Source: a virus. From it: a stretch of 42,466 nt of DNA. The translations under genes and the position numbers were made by a program. The notes below the pieces were generated by a model, which saw only the letters and a list, made by a program, of their open reading frames with translations, ran no database searches and was not told where the DNA came from. The stretch lies in the IMG/VR virus record IMGVR_UViG_3300021356_000044, positions 1 through 42,466 of that record; one strand, 5' to 3'. Every line of letters starts with the position of its first letter. Within the stretch, counting starts at the first letter, position 1. Shown piece by piece: positions 19,284 to 26,334 of this stretch.

Positions 19284-20102
19284 TTACTGAGCGTAACGGT
19301 TGTACAAGCCTCGGATAAAACTCTCAGACCTCTCCCCTAGCTGCTGAGCACGCTCGTAAGAACGTCGCTCGATAACGTGTGTGTTGTACTCAGTGAATGC
19401 ATTGAAAACATTCCAAAGACTTGGGTTTTCTTTACCAAAAATCTCCTTTGAAGAAAGGACACCCTCCACCATCTTCTCAGGCACCACGCGCTCCTCAGAG
19501 AGAAGACGAACCTCAGACTCAATATCAAGGTACGGAACCTCAATCTGGGTTAGCTCACGCCAGTAAGGTAGTACTGAATCGGTGTACGTGTTGATAGCCT
19601 TTTCAGCATCACGAATAACCTCATCCAAACGAATCTCACCAGAGTGCTTTGCACGGATTCTGAAAAGGTCCTTACCAACAGTCATCCCATTGGTACACAC
19701 CAAACGGTGTCCGCGAAGGCCAACAGTGAACGCCTTACTACCGTCGTATGAATTCTTAAAAATCAACTCAAGGTGAACATCATCGCCCACATTCACAGCA
19801 CTCTCTACGGTAGGGATAATGTAAGACGCATACAGGCGACCACCCTCTTTAGTGCAGCGAATGTTCTCCTTAAACTCAAGTCCCAGCTTATCAACCACAT
19901 CACGCGAGCGGTCTACAACCTCCTGATGGGTTACAAGAGCGTAGTTATCCGAAGCCACCTTGAAGAGATGCCCCGTCTCCGCATTAATAATAGCCTTACG
20001 CTTGGGAACCTCCATCAAGCCCAAGTCCGCGTGATTAATGTATACGGGAGTCTCCGTAACAGGGAAGAAAGGAGTCTCATTCAAAACTTTACCGAGTCGC
20101 AT
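19284..20102 (-). CDS. DUF932 protein
   Basis: 272 aa. Opens with RLGKVLNETPFFPVTETPVY and contains AIINAETGHLFKVASDNYAL, the pattern of DUF932 (phage/plasmid-like protein of TIGR03299 type). Function unproven in the family. Start ATG at 20102 lies 5 nt after GGAGG; an upstream in-frame start lies in the promoter. Its promoter is at 20160..20188. Codon use is GC-richer than that of the neighbours. Confidence 0.85.
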   Translation of the reverse strand: MRLGKVLNETPFFPVTETPVYINHADLGLMEVPKRKAIINAETGHLFKVASDNYALVTHQEVVDRSRDVVDKLGLEFKENIRCTKEGGRLYASYIIPTVESAVNVGDDVHLELIFKNSYDGSKAFTVGLRGHRLVCTNGMTVGKDLFRIRAKHSGEIRLDEVIRDAEKAINTYTDSVLPYWRELTQIEVPYLDIESEVRLLSEERVVPEKMVEGVLSSKEIFGKENPSLWNVFNAFTEYNTHVIERRSYERAQQLGERSESFIRGLYNRYAQ

Positions 20103-20159
20103 AGTAGCCTCCAGTGGCTTATTGGTTACGTGTAGCGGCTGCTGCCAGCCTCGACTACA

Positions 20160-20188
20160 GTGGTACCACCCTGCGACCACTATGTCAA
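20160..20188 (-). promoter_or_regulatory. sigma70-type promoter before the DUF932 gene
   Basis: -35 TTGACA (20183-20188), 17-bp spacer ending GGGTGG, then TACCAC (20160-20165), a poor -10 behind an extended TGG. It keeps the GGGTGGTA core of the left-arm promoters, with ACCAC/GTGGT symmetry instead of the CCTAGG dyad. Confidence 0.6.
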
Positions 20189-20224
20189 GCAGGTTTTTCC
20201 AGAAAAAACGAAAATTCTTGAAAA

Positions 20225-20860
20225 TTAATCTTCGTCTAAAAACTCTGCTAGTTCATCATCGGAAAAACTTTCTGACTCTTTTTTTGCTTTTTCATATAAG
20301 TTTTCTTCTTCTACAAGTTCAGCTTCTTCGCTTACAATAGCTGCGTCTAAAATAGATTCAGACACGATATCTATCTGTTTAGGACTCCAGCCATTTAAAA
20401 CCTCCATAGTAACGTTAACTTTAACCTCTGGAGATTCTTTACGAACAAGACCAGCATCTTGAAGAAGACCAATCATTGATTGGCGTGTATTACGTATATC
20501 ATTTATAAACTTAGAATGCCTAGAATCACCGGCAGGAATAAAATCCATTTGGTTAAACGCACGACGCTCAAGCTCCTGAAAAATTGCCAGGGATTGATTT
20601 ACAAAATCCACCTGACTAAATTGTGTGAGATACTCTTTTCTAGCCTCATAAACTGCATCAAGGTCATTTTTAATTGTTACCTCGCTATAGTTCATGTCGT
20701 TGGCAATCTCTACAATACTCTTGCCACGCAATCGCTGTCGCGCTACCTCTAGCCTTCTAAGTTCAATTTCTGACTCAGTACACTTGTGGCTCTTCTTTCT
20801 ATTGGAAGAGTCAAACAGCGTTGGAATCTCACTCTCATCTGTAATGGGGCGGCGGGGCAT
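20225..20860 (-). CDS. terS: terminase small subunit (candidate)
   Basis: 211 aa. Residues 33-70 hold a helix-turn-helix (RLRGKSIVEIANDMNYSEVT), as in small terminases that bind the packaging site. A helical oligomerisation-like core (80-140) and an acidic C-terminus (SDDELAEFLDED) fit the family. Directly downstream (9 bp) of the large subunit, the reverse of the usual order. AGGAG 6 nt before ATG. Identification rests on the helix-turn-helix and adjacency. Confidence 0.75.
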   Translation of the reverse strand: MPRRPITDESEIPTLFDSSNRKKSHKCTESEIELRRLEVARQRLRGKSIVEIANDMNYSEVTIKNDLDAVYEARKEYLTQFSQVDFVNQSLAIFQELERRAFNQMDFIPAGDSRHSKFINDIRNTRQSMIGLLQDAGLVRKESPEVKVNVTMEVLNGWSPKQIDIVSESILDAAIVSEEAELVEEENLYEKAKKESESFSDDELAEFLDED

Positions 20861-20869
20861 ACGACTCTC

Positions 20870-22597
20870 CTAGATAAACTCAAATGAAAATACTTTCTTT
20901 CTACGCTCCATTGCCATGAAACAATAATTACATGCGTGTAGAAAGTGAGGGTCTAAACCTAAGTTTATCCATCTATATTGCAAGTTATTAGTATCAGTTC
21001 TCACGTTTACTAATTCTCTTGCCACTGCTTTAAGGTGTTTGAATAAGACATCTTTCACAACAAAAGAAGGAGTATAGATTCCTGTCTTTTCATCTCTGAT
21101 ATCTTGTATAAGGCCTTTGGGGTTTGCAAGTTCAACCTTACGTCTTCTCCATTGCCGTAAGGTAAACTCTATTGACTTGTACCTATCTAATAGCACAACC
21201 CACTTAAATCTAATCTCTTCCGAAGACCTCCTGAGTTGAGGAGACTCAGTTCCCTTCTTAGATTGTCTTTTGTCAGACCATCTAGCTATCTCTCCACTAG
21301 CCTTGTAATAAGCTAGGAAAACTCTGCCAGGGAAAGCTTGTGCAAATTCTTTTGCTTCGTTCGCGTTTGGCAATGCATCAAGAATGCAAACATCAACGTC
21401 CCATTCTTTCATTCGCTGATACAGCCACTTGAAAGGAGAAACGACTACCCCATCTATTTTATACTTGTCGTGGTAAGAATCTATTACCTCAACATGTATA
21501 ACGTTTCTTTTTTCTCCGCGCCACTTAGCAATAACTATATGAAGTTGTCCCGATCTTTGATCCACTCCCATGTAAGTATTATTGCTGGGAGTTTTCCATG
21601 AAAGATCTGTGTTTACACAACCTTCCAGCTCGTCATCAATAATTCCCTGATTCTCTTCATCCACATAAGGTTTTCCAAGACAAGCATTATAAAACTCTTT
21701 TGGGTTATCACTAGTGACATACTTTTGCCAAATCCTCTTAGCATCATATGTAGCACTCAGCATTTGGTGGATATGGAAGGAATCAATCTCTGCATTAGGG
21801 TTGTGTGCGATATAATCGCCATCCTGCGGATCAATGTAATCTTTTCCACAGGTAGGGCACCTGTAAAAATACTCTGGCCTAGTTTTGGTCTGTCGCTTAC
21901 CAATACACTCTGGGAATACGTCAGAAAGAATTACACCGTCAGAACAATTACAGTTTGTATGCCAAAATTGTTGATTGCCCTGAAGAAACGCCTTGTCGAT
22001 TGCATCGTTTGGAAGACCAGCAGTAGATATCTTGTACATCTCAGGCTCATAGGAACCTGACAGTCTTTCTTCAACCTGATTGATTTCTTTCACATCCATC
22101 AATCGAGTCTCATCGAGGCAGATAATGTCTAGAGGAACGGAGTCCTTAGAAGCAGTACCTCCCATGTAGGACATGTATAGAGAAGACTCACCTAGTTGTT
22201 TTAATTCTATACTCCCAGAACCCTTCATGACTTCGTTGAACTCTGGGATATTCTCAATAATAGGTTGTAGTCTGTCTTTACTGAACTTTGCTACAGTGTC
22301 GTGTACAGGAAAGTAAAACCCAGCTTTCTTGGCATATTTCCTTCCAATATACCTAGAAAATCTAAGCCTGTGTAATACTTTTAGTACCATCCAAATTGTA
22401 AGTCCAACCTGAGTACACTTTCTTACATTTATAAATGGATTAGTGCTTAAGTATATTTTTTTGAGAAATTTTCTATTCGCAAATGTAAAAGGTCTTCTGT
22501 CAACTTCAAATTTATTTAGAGCACACCACACTCCTAAGTTTCGCATACGCAAAGCTTGAAGTTGATCTGGGGAAACTTTATTTAATGGGTTATTCAA
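20870..22597 (-). CDS. terL: terminase large subunit, lambda GpA-like
   Basis: 575 aa. The ATPase motif is KCTQVGLT (residues 60-67), with the lysine at the start of the loop as in lambda gpA (KSARVGYS) rather than before the final Thr. Walker B is VPLDIICLDE (155-163). A CNC...C and CPTC cluster (about 215-250) matches the zinc-binding insert of GpA-like terminases. The nuclease half contains GVDQRSGQLHIVIAKW and CILDALPN, with candidate metal-binding Asp residues. It cuts and pumps phage DNA into proheads. Start is TTG, 6 nt after AGGAGG. Confidence 0.9.
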   Translation of the reverse strand: MNNPLNKVSPDQLQALRMRNLGVWCALNKFEVDRRPFTFANRKFLKKIYLSTNPFINVRKCTQVGLTIWMVLKVLHRLRFSRYIGRKYAKKAGFYFPVHDTVAKFSKDRLQPIIENIPEFNEVMKGSGSIELKQLGESSLYMSYMGGTASKDSVPLDIICLDETRLMDVKEINQVEERLSGSYEPEMYKISTAGLPNDAIDKAFLQGNQQFWHTNCNCSDGVILSDVFPECIGKRQTKTRPEYFYRCPTCGKDYIDPQDGDYIAHNPNAEIDSFHIHQMLSATYDAKRIWQKYVTSDNPKEFYNACLGKPYVDEENQGIIDDELEGCVNTDLSWKTPSNNTYMGVDQRSGQLHIVIAKWRGEKRNVIHVEVIDSYHDKYKIDGVVVSPFKWLYQRMKEWDVDVCILDALPNANEAKEFAQAFPGRVFLAYYKASGEIARWSDKRQSKKGTESPQLRRSSEEIRFKWVVLLDRYKSIEFTLRQWRRRKVELANPKGLIQDIRDEKTGIYTPSFVVKDVLFKHLKAVARELVNVRTDTNNLQYRWINLGLDPHFLHACNYCFMAMERRKKVFSFEFI

Positions 22598-22662
22598 CTA
22601 ATTCCTCCTAGCGGGAAGAAGATATCAGTTGAAAATTGAAATGTGAAGACAGAAAGGGCGCG
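22598..22662. other. 65-bp spacer with ribosome-binding site
   Basis: Contains the AGGAGG of the large terminase and a GGCTAGCGCGCC inverted repeat near 22660. No promoter recognised. Confidence 0.3.
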
Positions 22663-23217
22663 CTAGCCTTCTTGGAGGCTTCTCTTGCGCTGCTCCTCAT
22701 CAAACCTGTGCCTAGGGGAGTATGCGACATCATCATCAATGTGGAATGCTTTAGTTGCTGCATTAGAAAGGGACGTAGCCAATGACTCTGGAAAAGAAAT
22801 CACATATACGTCTTTACCTTTATCTTTCAAAGGCTCAACTAAGTATATGAAATCACCATCCCCACTAACTAAAACAAAAACATCATAATTATCTGCATTT
22901 GCAAATGCATCAGCAGTAATTCCAACATCCCAATTTGAGTTGTTAGCACTCTTCTTCTTTTTATCGAAAAAGACATGTCGCTTCTTAACATTGAAGTTAA
23001 GTTGTCTCAGCGCAGTAATAAAATTAGTCTGATCATGTCCAGAGCTAACAATTAGGTACGCGGTAACCTCTAGCTCAGGATCATCATCGCCTTGCTCAGA
23101 TGCAATATCTAAAACTAGATCTTGAAGCTTTTGGTAATCAACACGATGGTCATTACCATGTGCGTGTCTACAACTATACCATAAATTCTGAACATCTACG
23201 GCAACAAAGTATCTCAT
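22663..23217 (-). CDS. NYN-domain ribonuclease-like protein
   Basis: 184 aa. YFVAVDVQNLW (residues 3-13), TADAFANADNYDVFVLVSGDGDFIYLV (about 110-136, with the conserved SGDGDF) and the downstream VISF strand are the NYN/LabA (DUF88) pattern. The PIN-like fold places Asp7, Asp112-type residues and the two Asp of SGDGDF at the metal site. NYN proteins are RNases or nucleic-acid nucleases; the target here is unknown. Weak ribosome-binding site (AGGGA). Confidence 0.85.
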   Translation of the reverse strand: MRYFVAVDVQNLWYSCRHAHGNDHRVDYQKLQDLVLDIASEQGDDDPELEVTAYLIVSSGHDQTNFITALRQLNFNVKKRHVFFDKKKKSANNSNWDVGITADAFANADNYDVFVLVSGDGDFIYLVEPLKDKGKDVYVISFPESLATSLSNAATKAFHIDDDVAYSPRHRFDEEQRKRSLQEG

Positions 23218-23223
23218 AGGTCC

Positions 23224-23322
23224 CTACTTATTAAAATCATTCTGTTCGCATTTACAGTGCAGCATTACTTTTCCGCACTTATTACAAACCGGAAGAGCCG
23301 TTGCTTTAGCTTTAGCTTTCAC
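23224..23322 (-). CDS. 32-aa zinc-knuckle peptide
   Basis: 32 aa: a Lys/Ala tail (MKAKAKATALP), then CNKCGKVMLHCKCEQ with C-x2-C and C-x-C, a complete Cys4 set. GTG start, 6 nt after AGGAG, overlapping the end of 23312..23956 by 11 nt. Short but with good start and metal motifs. Confidence 0.6.
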   Translation of the reverse strand: MKAKAKATALPVCNKCGKVMLHCKCEQNDFNK

Positions 23323-23956
23323 TACAAACTCCTAATATTAGATCTTTTGGGTACTTGACTAAAGTATCCAAAAACATTACTATTTTATCTTCTACTTTTA
23401 AATAGAAAGAATCACTTAAAGTATTTTGTAAGCTTTTTTTAAGCTTCTTGGGAGCAGCTTTATTTATGCTCTCAAAGAAGTTATTGTTCATCATAACAAA
23501 AACTGGCATACGATTTTTAGTAAATATTAATAAAGGAACCTGATCTTTCTTTGCCGTTGTTTCTGCTTGCTCCCACCATTTCCAAACAGCAGCTTTTTCT
23601 GAAGAAAGAAAAGTATAAAACTTTCCAAAAGCTTCTTGATTCTTACACTCTACGTGGAATGGGAAGGACTCATCTGGAGTACACAAGTCTCCAGCCATGT
23701 TGAAGTCGGTAGCTAATACAGAACCGCCAGATCCAGGGGTCCTGTAAAACTTAGCAGACCACCACTCTGACATTGTGTCTCTGACTTGAAGCTCAAACCT
23801 GCTACCTTTTCTTTTCGCCTTCTTGCCAGATGCGCTTCTTGATTTCTTAGCGCCTATATCCTCTGGCACACCGATAACATCGGCTGGTGCAGACCTAAAT
23901 TTCATATTAGAAATTTTCTGCACCATTGAAGGTTTCTTTTTTCGTTTAAGCTTCAC
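23312..23956 (-). CDS. PD-(D/E)XK nuclease (resolvase-like), basic tail
   Basis: 214 aa. Residues 48-110 carry the fold: GSRFELQVRDTMSE (Glu), FYRTPGSGG, DLCTPDESFPFHVECKNQEA (Asp then E-x-K). This is the arrangement of small phage Holliday-junction resolvase or VRR-like endonucleases. The N-terminus is a basic tail, MKLKRKKKPSMVQK, of the shared type. GTG start overlapping the TGA of the upstream gene. Exact substrate uncertain; nuclease fold well supported. Confidence 0.8.
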   Translation of the reverse strand: MKLKRKKKPSMVQKISNMKFRSAPADVIGVPEDIGAKKSRSASGKKAKRKGSRFELQVRDTMSEWWSAKFYRTPGSGGSVLATDFNMAGDLCTPDESFPFHVECKNQEAFGKFYTFLSSEKAAVWKWWEQAETTAKKDQVPLLIFTKNRMPVFVMMNNNFFESINKAAPKKLKKSLQNTLSDSFYLKVEDKIVMFLDTLVKYPKDLILGVCSES

Positions 23957-24123
23957 TTTTCTTTTACACTTACATGTATTTGATCTCCCTCTTCAGAGAA
24001 ATCAATTTCATAATTTTCTTCTACAAACTTTTTAAACTTTTGATTTGTCCATAGTTGTTTAAAAATTAAGAAGAGTATATTTATGGCATCTTCATTTGGT
24101 ATAGTATAATTTTCTTCAGACAT
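23953..24123 (-). CDS. 56-aa acidic hypothetical protein
   Basis: 56 aa, acidic and helical (DAINILFLIFKQLWTNQKFK). Its TGA overlaps the GTG start of the nuclease gene and its ATG lies close to the dUTPase stop, so it is part of one operon. Function unknown. Confidence 0.65.
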   Translation of the reverse strand: MSEENYTIPNEDAINILFLIFKQLWTNQKFKKFVEENYEIDFSEEGDQIHVSVKEK

Positions 24124-24125
24124 AG

Positions 24126-24581
24126 TTATCTGCTTCCAGTAGAGCCGAAGCCTCCATCCCCCCTCTCGGTGTTCCCGTGATAGGGCTCATGGCTTATTTC
24201 TTCAACTTTAGGAGTTAAAATAGGTATAAGCACTCCCTGTGCTATCTTTTGACCAGCCTCTATTTTCTGGCTGTCAAGTCCAAGGTTATGCATATCTATC
24301 ATAACCTCACCGGAATAGCCATGATCAACCACGCAAGCACCTACGACGAGTTGCAGCTTAGAAGCAACGCTAGATTTATTTTTTATCTCTAGCATCGTTC
24401 CTTTAGGAATTTCTACTGCTACACCAGTTTCAAGAACATACCCTCCTCCTGAGTGTATGCTTACATATTTTTTATTTTTTGATGGGTTCCAGAAAAAATC
24501 TATTCCAGCATCGTCAGGATGTGCTCTCTCTGGAAGCTTAACATTATGTCTTAATTTTTTAACTCTTAAGAAGTTTTCCAA
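24126..24581 (-). CDS. dut: dUTPase
   Basis: 151 aa, full trimeric dUTPase layout. Motif 1 AHPDDAGIDFFW (residues 20-31), motif 2 around KNKSSVASK, motif 3 ACVVDHGYSGEVMID, motif 4 AQGVLIP, motif 5 ERGDGGFGSTG at the C-terminus. It hydrolyses dUTP to dUMP and keeps uracil out of phage DNA. TTG start, 5 nt after GAGG, just after the stop of the membrane-protein gene 24593..24769. Confidence 0.95.
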   Translation of the reverse strand: MENFLRVKKLRHNVKLPERAHPDDAGIDFFWNPSKNKKYVSIHSGGGYVLETGVAVEIPKGTMLEIKNKSSVASKLQLVVGACVVDHGYSGEVMIDMHNLGLDSQKIEAGQKIAQGVLIPILTPKVEEISHEPYHGNTERGDGGFGSTGSR

Positions 24582-24592
24582 ACTTACCTCAA

Positions 24593-24769
24593 TTAATATT
24601 CTACATAATATATCATGTAATATATTATGTAACAGAAGAAAATAAAAATCAAATCAAAGTTAATTTCTTCTGTGGACTCTTTTAATCTTCCTTGAGCCCT
24701 ACCAACTAAAATAGTAGCTGCACTCATGAATAAAAAATATATAGACACAAATAATATAAAATGTTCCAT
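24593..24769 (-). CDS. 58-aa protein with two membrane helices (holin-like)
   Basis: 58 aa: helix 1 about residues 3-22 (HFILFVSIYFLFMSAATILV), a charged loop (GRAQGRLKESTEEINFD), helix 2 about 39-55, very Tyr/Ile-rich. The ATG overlaps the stop of the KTSC gene (TAATG). A small two-helix protein of this kind could be a holin, but no lysis gene is adjacent; the transglycosylase-like gene is 0.8 kb upstream. The 3' end holds an 11-bp inverted repeat (24603-24630). Confidence 0.6.
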   Translation of the reverse strand: MEHFILFVSIYFLFMSAATILVGRAQGRLKESTEEINFDLIFIFFCYIIYYMIYYVEY

Positions 24770-24981
24770 TACATTCTCTTATACGGAAAACCGCCACGAG
24801 ATATATTTTGATTAAAATACTTTCCTACTGACTCAGCTTCTAAAAGCCCATAATACTCTGAAACTGGAACTCCCTCATACTCATACAAGCTACCATTTTT
24901 AAACAGTATTCTTAATATTTCTTCCTCTTTATCATAACCAACCTCTGCTATGTTAGAAGAAACAACTTTAAACATTTCCAT
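24769..24981 (-). CDS. KTSC-domain protein
   Basis: 70 aa, made of a single KTSC domain: VVSSNIAEVGYDKEEEILRI, LYEYEGVP, then Y-x-x-L-x-x-A-x-SVGKYFN. Such domains occur in phage and bacterial proteins, alone or fused to lysyl-tRNA synthetase-related proteins; function unclear. Directly follows tRNA-Pro in transcription. Confidence 0.85.
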   Translation of the reverse strand: MEMFKVVSSNIAEVGYDKEEEILRILFKNGSLYEYEGVPVSEYYGLLEAESVGKYFNQNISRGGFPYKRM

Positions 24982-25001
24982 TTTTTATCCTTTAAAAAAT
25001 A

Positions 25002-25075
25002 TCGGGGAGACAGGATTTGAACCTGCAACCCTCTGCTCCCAAAGCAGATGCGCTACCAGATTGCGCTACTCCCCG
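25002..25075 (-). tRNA. tRNA-Pro (UGG)
   Basis: 74 nt. Acceptor CGGGGAG/CTCCCCG, anticodon loop TTTGGGA, T-loop TTCAAAT, discriminator A; CCA not encoded. It stands alone, about 8 kb from the other tRNAs. Confidence 0.92.
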
Positions 25076-25087
25076 AAAAAACACTGA

Positions 25088-25585
25088 CTACCCAATGATA
25101 TAGGGCTTCCAATCATCCATGATTTTGTAGCTATGCATATGTCTTGGCTTGAAAGGGACAGAATAAATTTTCATCCCAGCTTCTTCTGGAGTGCGGTTAC
25201 CTTTATAATTATTACAATTAAAACAACTACAAACCACATTTTCCCAAATATCTTTGCCTCCGCGACTACTTGGCATAACATGGTCTTTTGTAACAGTCAA
25301 GTGGTTAAGTTTCTTTTTGCAATATGCACATCTATAATTATCTCTTCTTAATAAAGCACCCTTAGACATTCTAGTTTTTAAATAAAACCTATGCCCTCCA
25401 GTAGTATATCTAATTACAGAAGGTACTTTATACTTTTTATTAACAGTGCTTACGTATTTGTTATCATAGCTCTGAACTATGTCTGCTCTTTCAGTGAACA
25501 CTAAAGTGAATGCCCTCTGCCATGGGACCACTCCTAGTGGTAGGTAGGATGAGCTAAGTAGTAAGGTCGCTGTGTGCTCGTTCAT
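25088..25585 (-). CDS. HNH endonuclease (McrA-like)
   Basis: 165 aa. N-terminal LSSSYLPLGVVPWQRAFTLVF is the usual leader of this HNH group. The HNH core is at about 83-135: CAYCKKKL, VTKDHVMPSSRGG, NVVCSCFNCNNYKG, with two CxxC zinc pairs and the DH metal dyad. It could help packaging as terminase-associated HNH proteins do, or act as a free-standing homing endonuclease. Overlaps the end of 25554..26132 by 32 nt. Confidence 0.9.
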   Translation of the reverse strand: MNEHTATLLLSSSYLPLGVVPWQRAFTLVFTERADIVQSYDNKYVSTVNKKYKVPSVIRYTTGGHRFYLKTRMSKGALLRRDNYRCAYCKKKLNHLTVTKDHVMPSSRGGKDIWENVVCSCFNCNNYKGNRTPEEAGMKIYSVPFKPRHMHSYKIMDDWKPYIIG

Positions 25586-26132
25586 AGTTATCTTTAAACA
25601 TTTTTCTCAGTCGAAGGAAGTGCTTCCAGTGCTTTGAAACTTCTCTGCATCTACCTTCTTTTTTAGGTGCCCTAACAGCAGCCACCCAAGCCTGCTTCCA
25701 AGATAATATATTACTTCTTGGCCTACATATTTTTACGGTCTTCTTTCTTGTCTTTATAATATGGTTTAGCCAGAACGAAGTAGATGAAACTAGATTTGTT
25801 CTATCGACTCCGTATCGCTCAACCCAAGGCCATAACTGAAGCACTCCAATCGCCTTAGGTTTTCCTCGCTTGCTAAACTTATGGTCGCCTCTGGCTTTCG
25901 TATCGTAGCCAGATTCTCTACAAGCTGCTGCTATCGACATTCCTAGCATATGGTCAGGAACGCCAACGGACTTCTCAACTGCGAGCATCACAGATGCAGA
26001 GAGCATAGCCTTTCCCTTCTCATTTCTGGCTACGTGTGGACACGCCTCCACATACTCTCTTATCGTGTCACTCCAAACAAAAGGTTCTTCCACATTTGAA
26101 AACAGAGTAATTACAATAAATAGATTATACAT
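25554..26132 (-). CDS. lytic-transglycosylase-like protein
   Basis: 192 aa. A hydrophobic N-terminus (MYNLFIVITLFS) may act as a signal or anchor. The centre has ASVMLAVEKSVGVPDHML, AAACRESGYDTKARGD (candidate catalytic Glu) and KAIGVLQLWPW, the order of motifs of soluble-lytic-transglycosylase folds (E-S, then GxxQ). It probably cuts peptidoglycan during lysis or entry. The match is to motifs, not to a named enzyme. AGGAGG 6 nt before ATG. Confidence 0.65.
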   Translation of the reverse strand: MYNLFIVITLFSNVEEPFVWSDTIREYVEACPHVARNEKGKAMLSASVMLAVEKSVGVPDHMLGMSIAAACRESGYDTKARGDHKFSKRGKPKAIGVLQLWPWVERYGVDRTNLVSSTSFWLNHIIKTRKKTVKICRPRSNILSWKQAWVAAVRAPKKEGRCREVSKHWKHFLRLRKMFKDNYERAHSDLTT

Positions 26133-26161
26133 AAAATTCCTCCTATTAATAAGAGTTGTAT

Positions 26162-26323
26162 TTATATTATAAACTGCTCTTTTAACTTATCATAATCTAT
26201 CATTAACTTGGTATGTCCTAACTGGACATTAACTACTTTTCTTCAATTTTTTGTCTTTATACCGATTACCTCTCCTTCTACTCCAGTAGAAATATGCTTT
26301 ACCTTAGCTCCAACCTTAATCAT
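26162..26323 (-). pseudogene. small SH3/KOW-like gene interrupted by an in-frame TGA
   Basis: The first 26 codons (MIKVGAKVKHISTGVEGEVI...) end at TGA (26243-26245). In the same frame 26 more codons follow without a stop (RKVVNVQLGHTKLMIDYDKL...) up to TAA at 26162. Both halves read like one small beta-barrel domain, and a Gly codon GGA in place of TGA would restore it. AGGAG 6 nt before the ATG. It may be a nonsense mutation, readthrough, or a functional 26-aa product. Confidence 0.5.
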
Positions 26324-26334
26324 TAACTACTCCT

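Noticed and set aside
24603-24630. Terminator after the two-helix membrane protein
   Set aside because: The 11-bp inverted repeat is entirely A/T-rich, lies inside the coding sequence and is not followed by a U run.
26162-26323. Genome-wide reassignment of TGA to Gly
   Set aside because: Many well-bounded genes here end in TGA, including ATGA overlaps in the replication operon, so only a local event is plausible.
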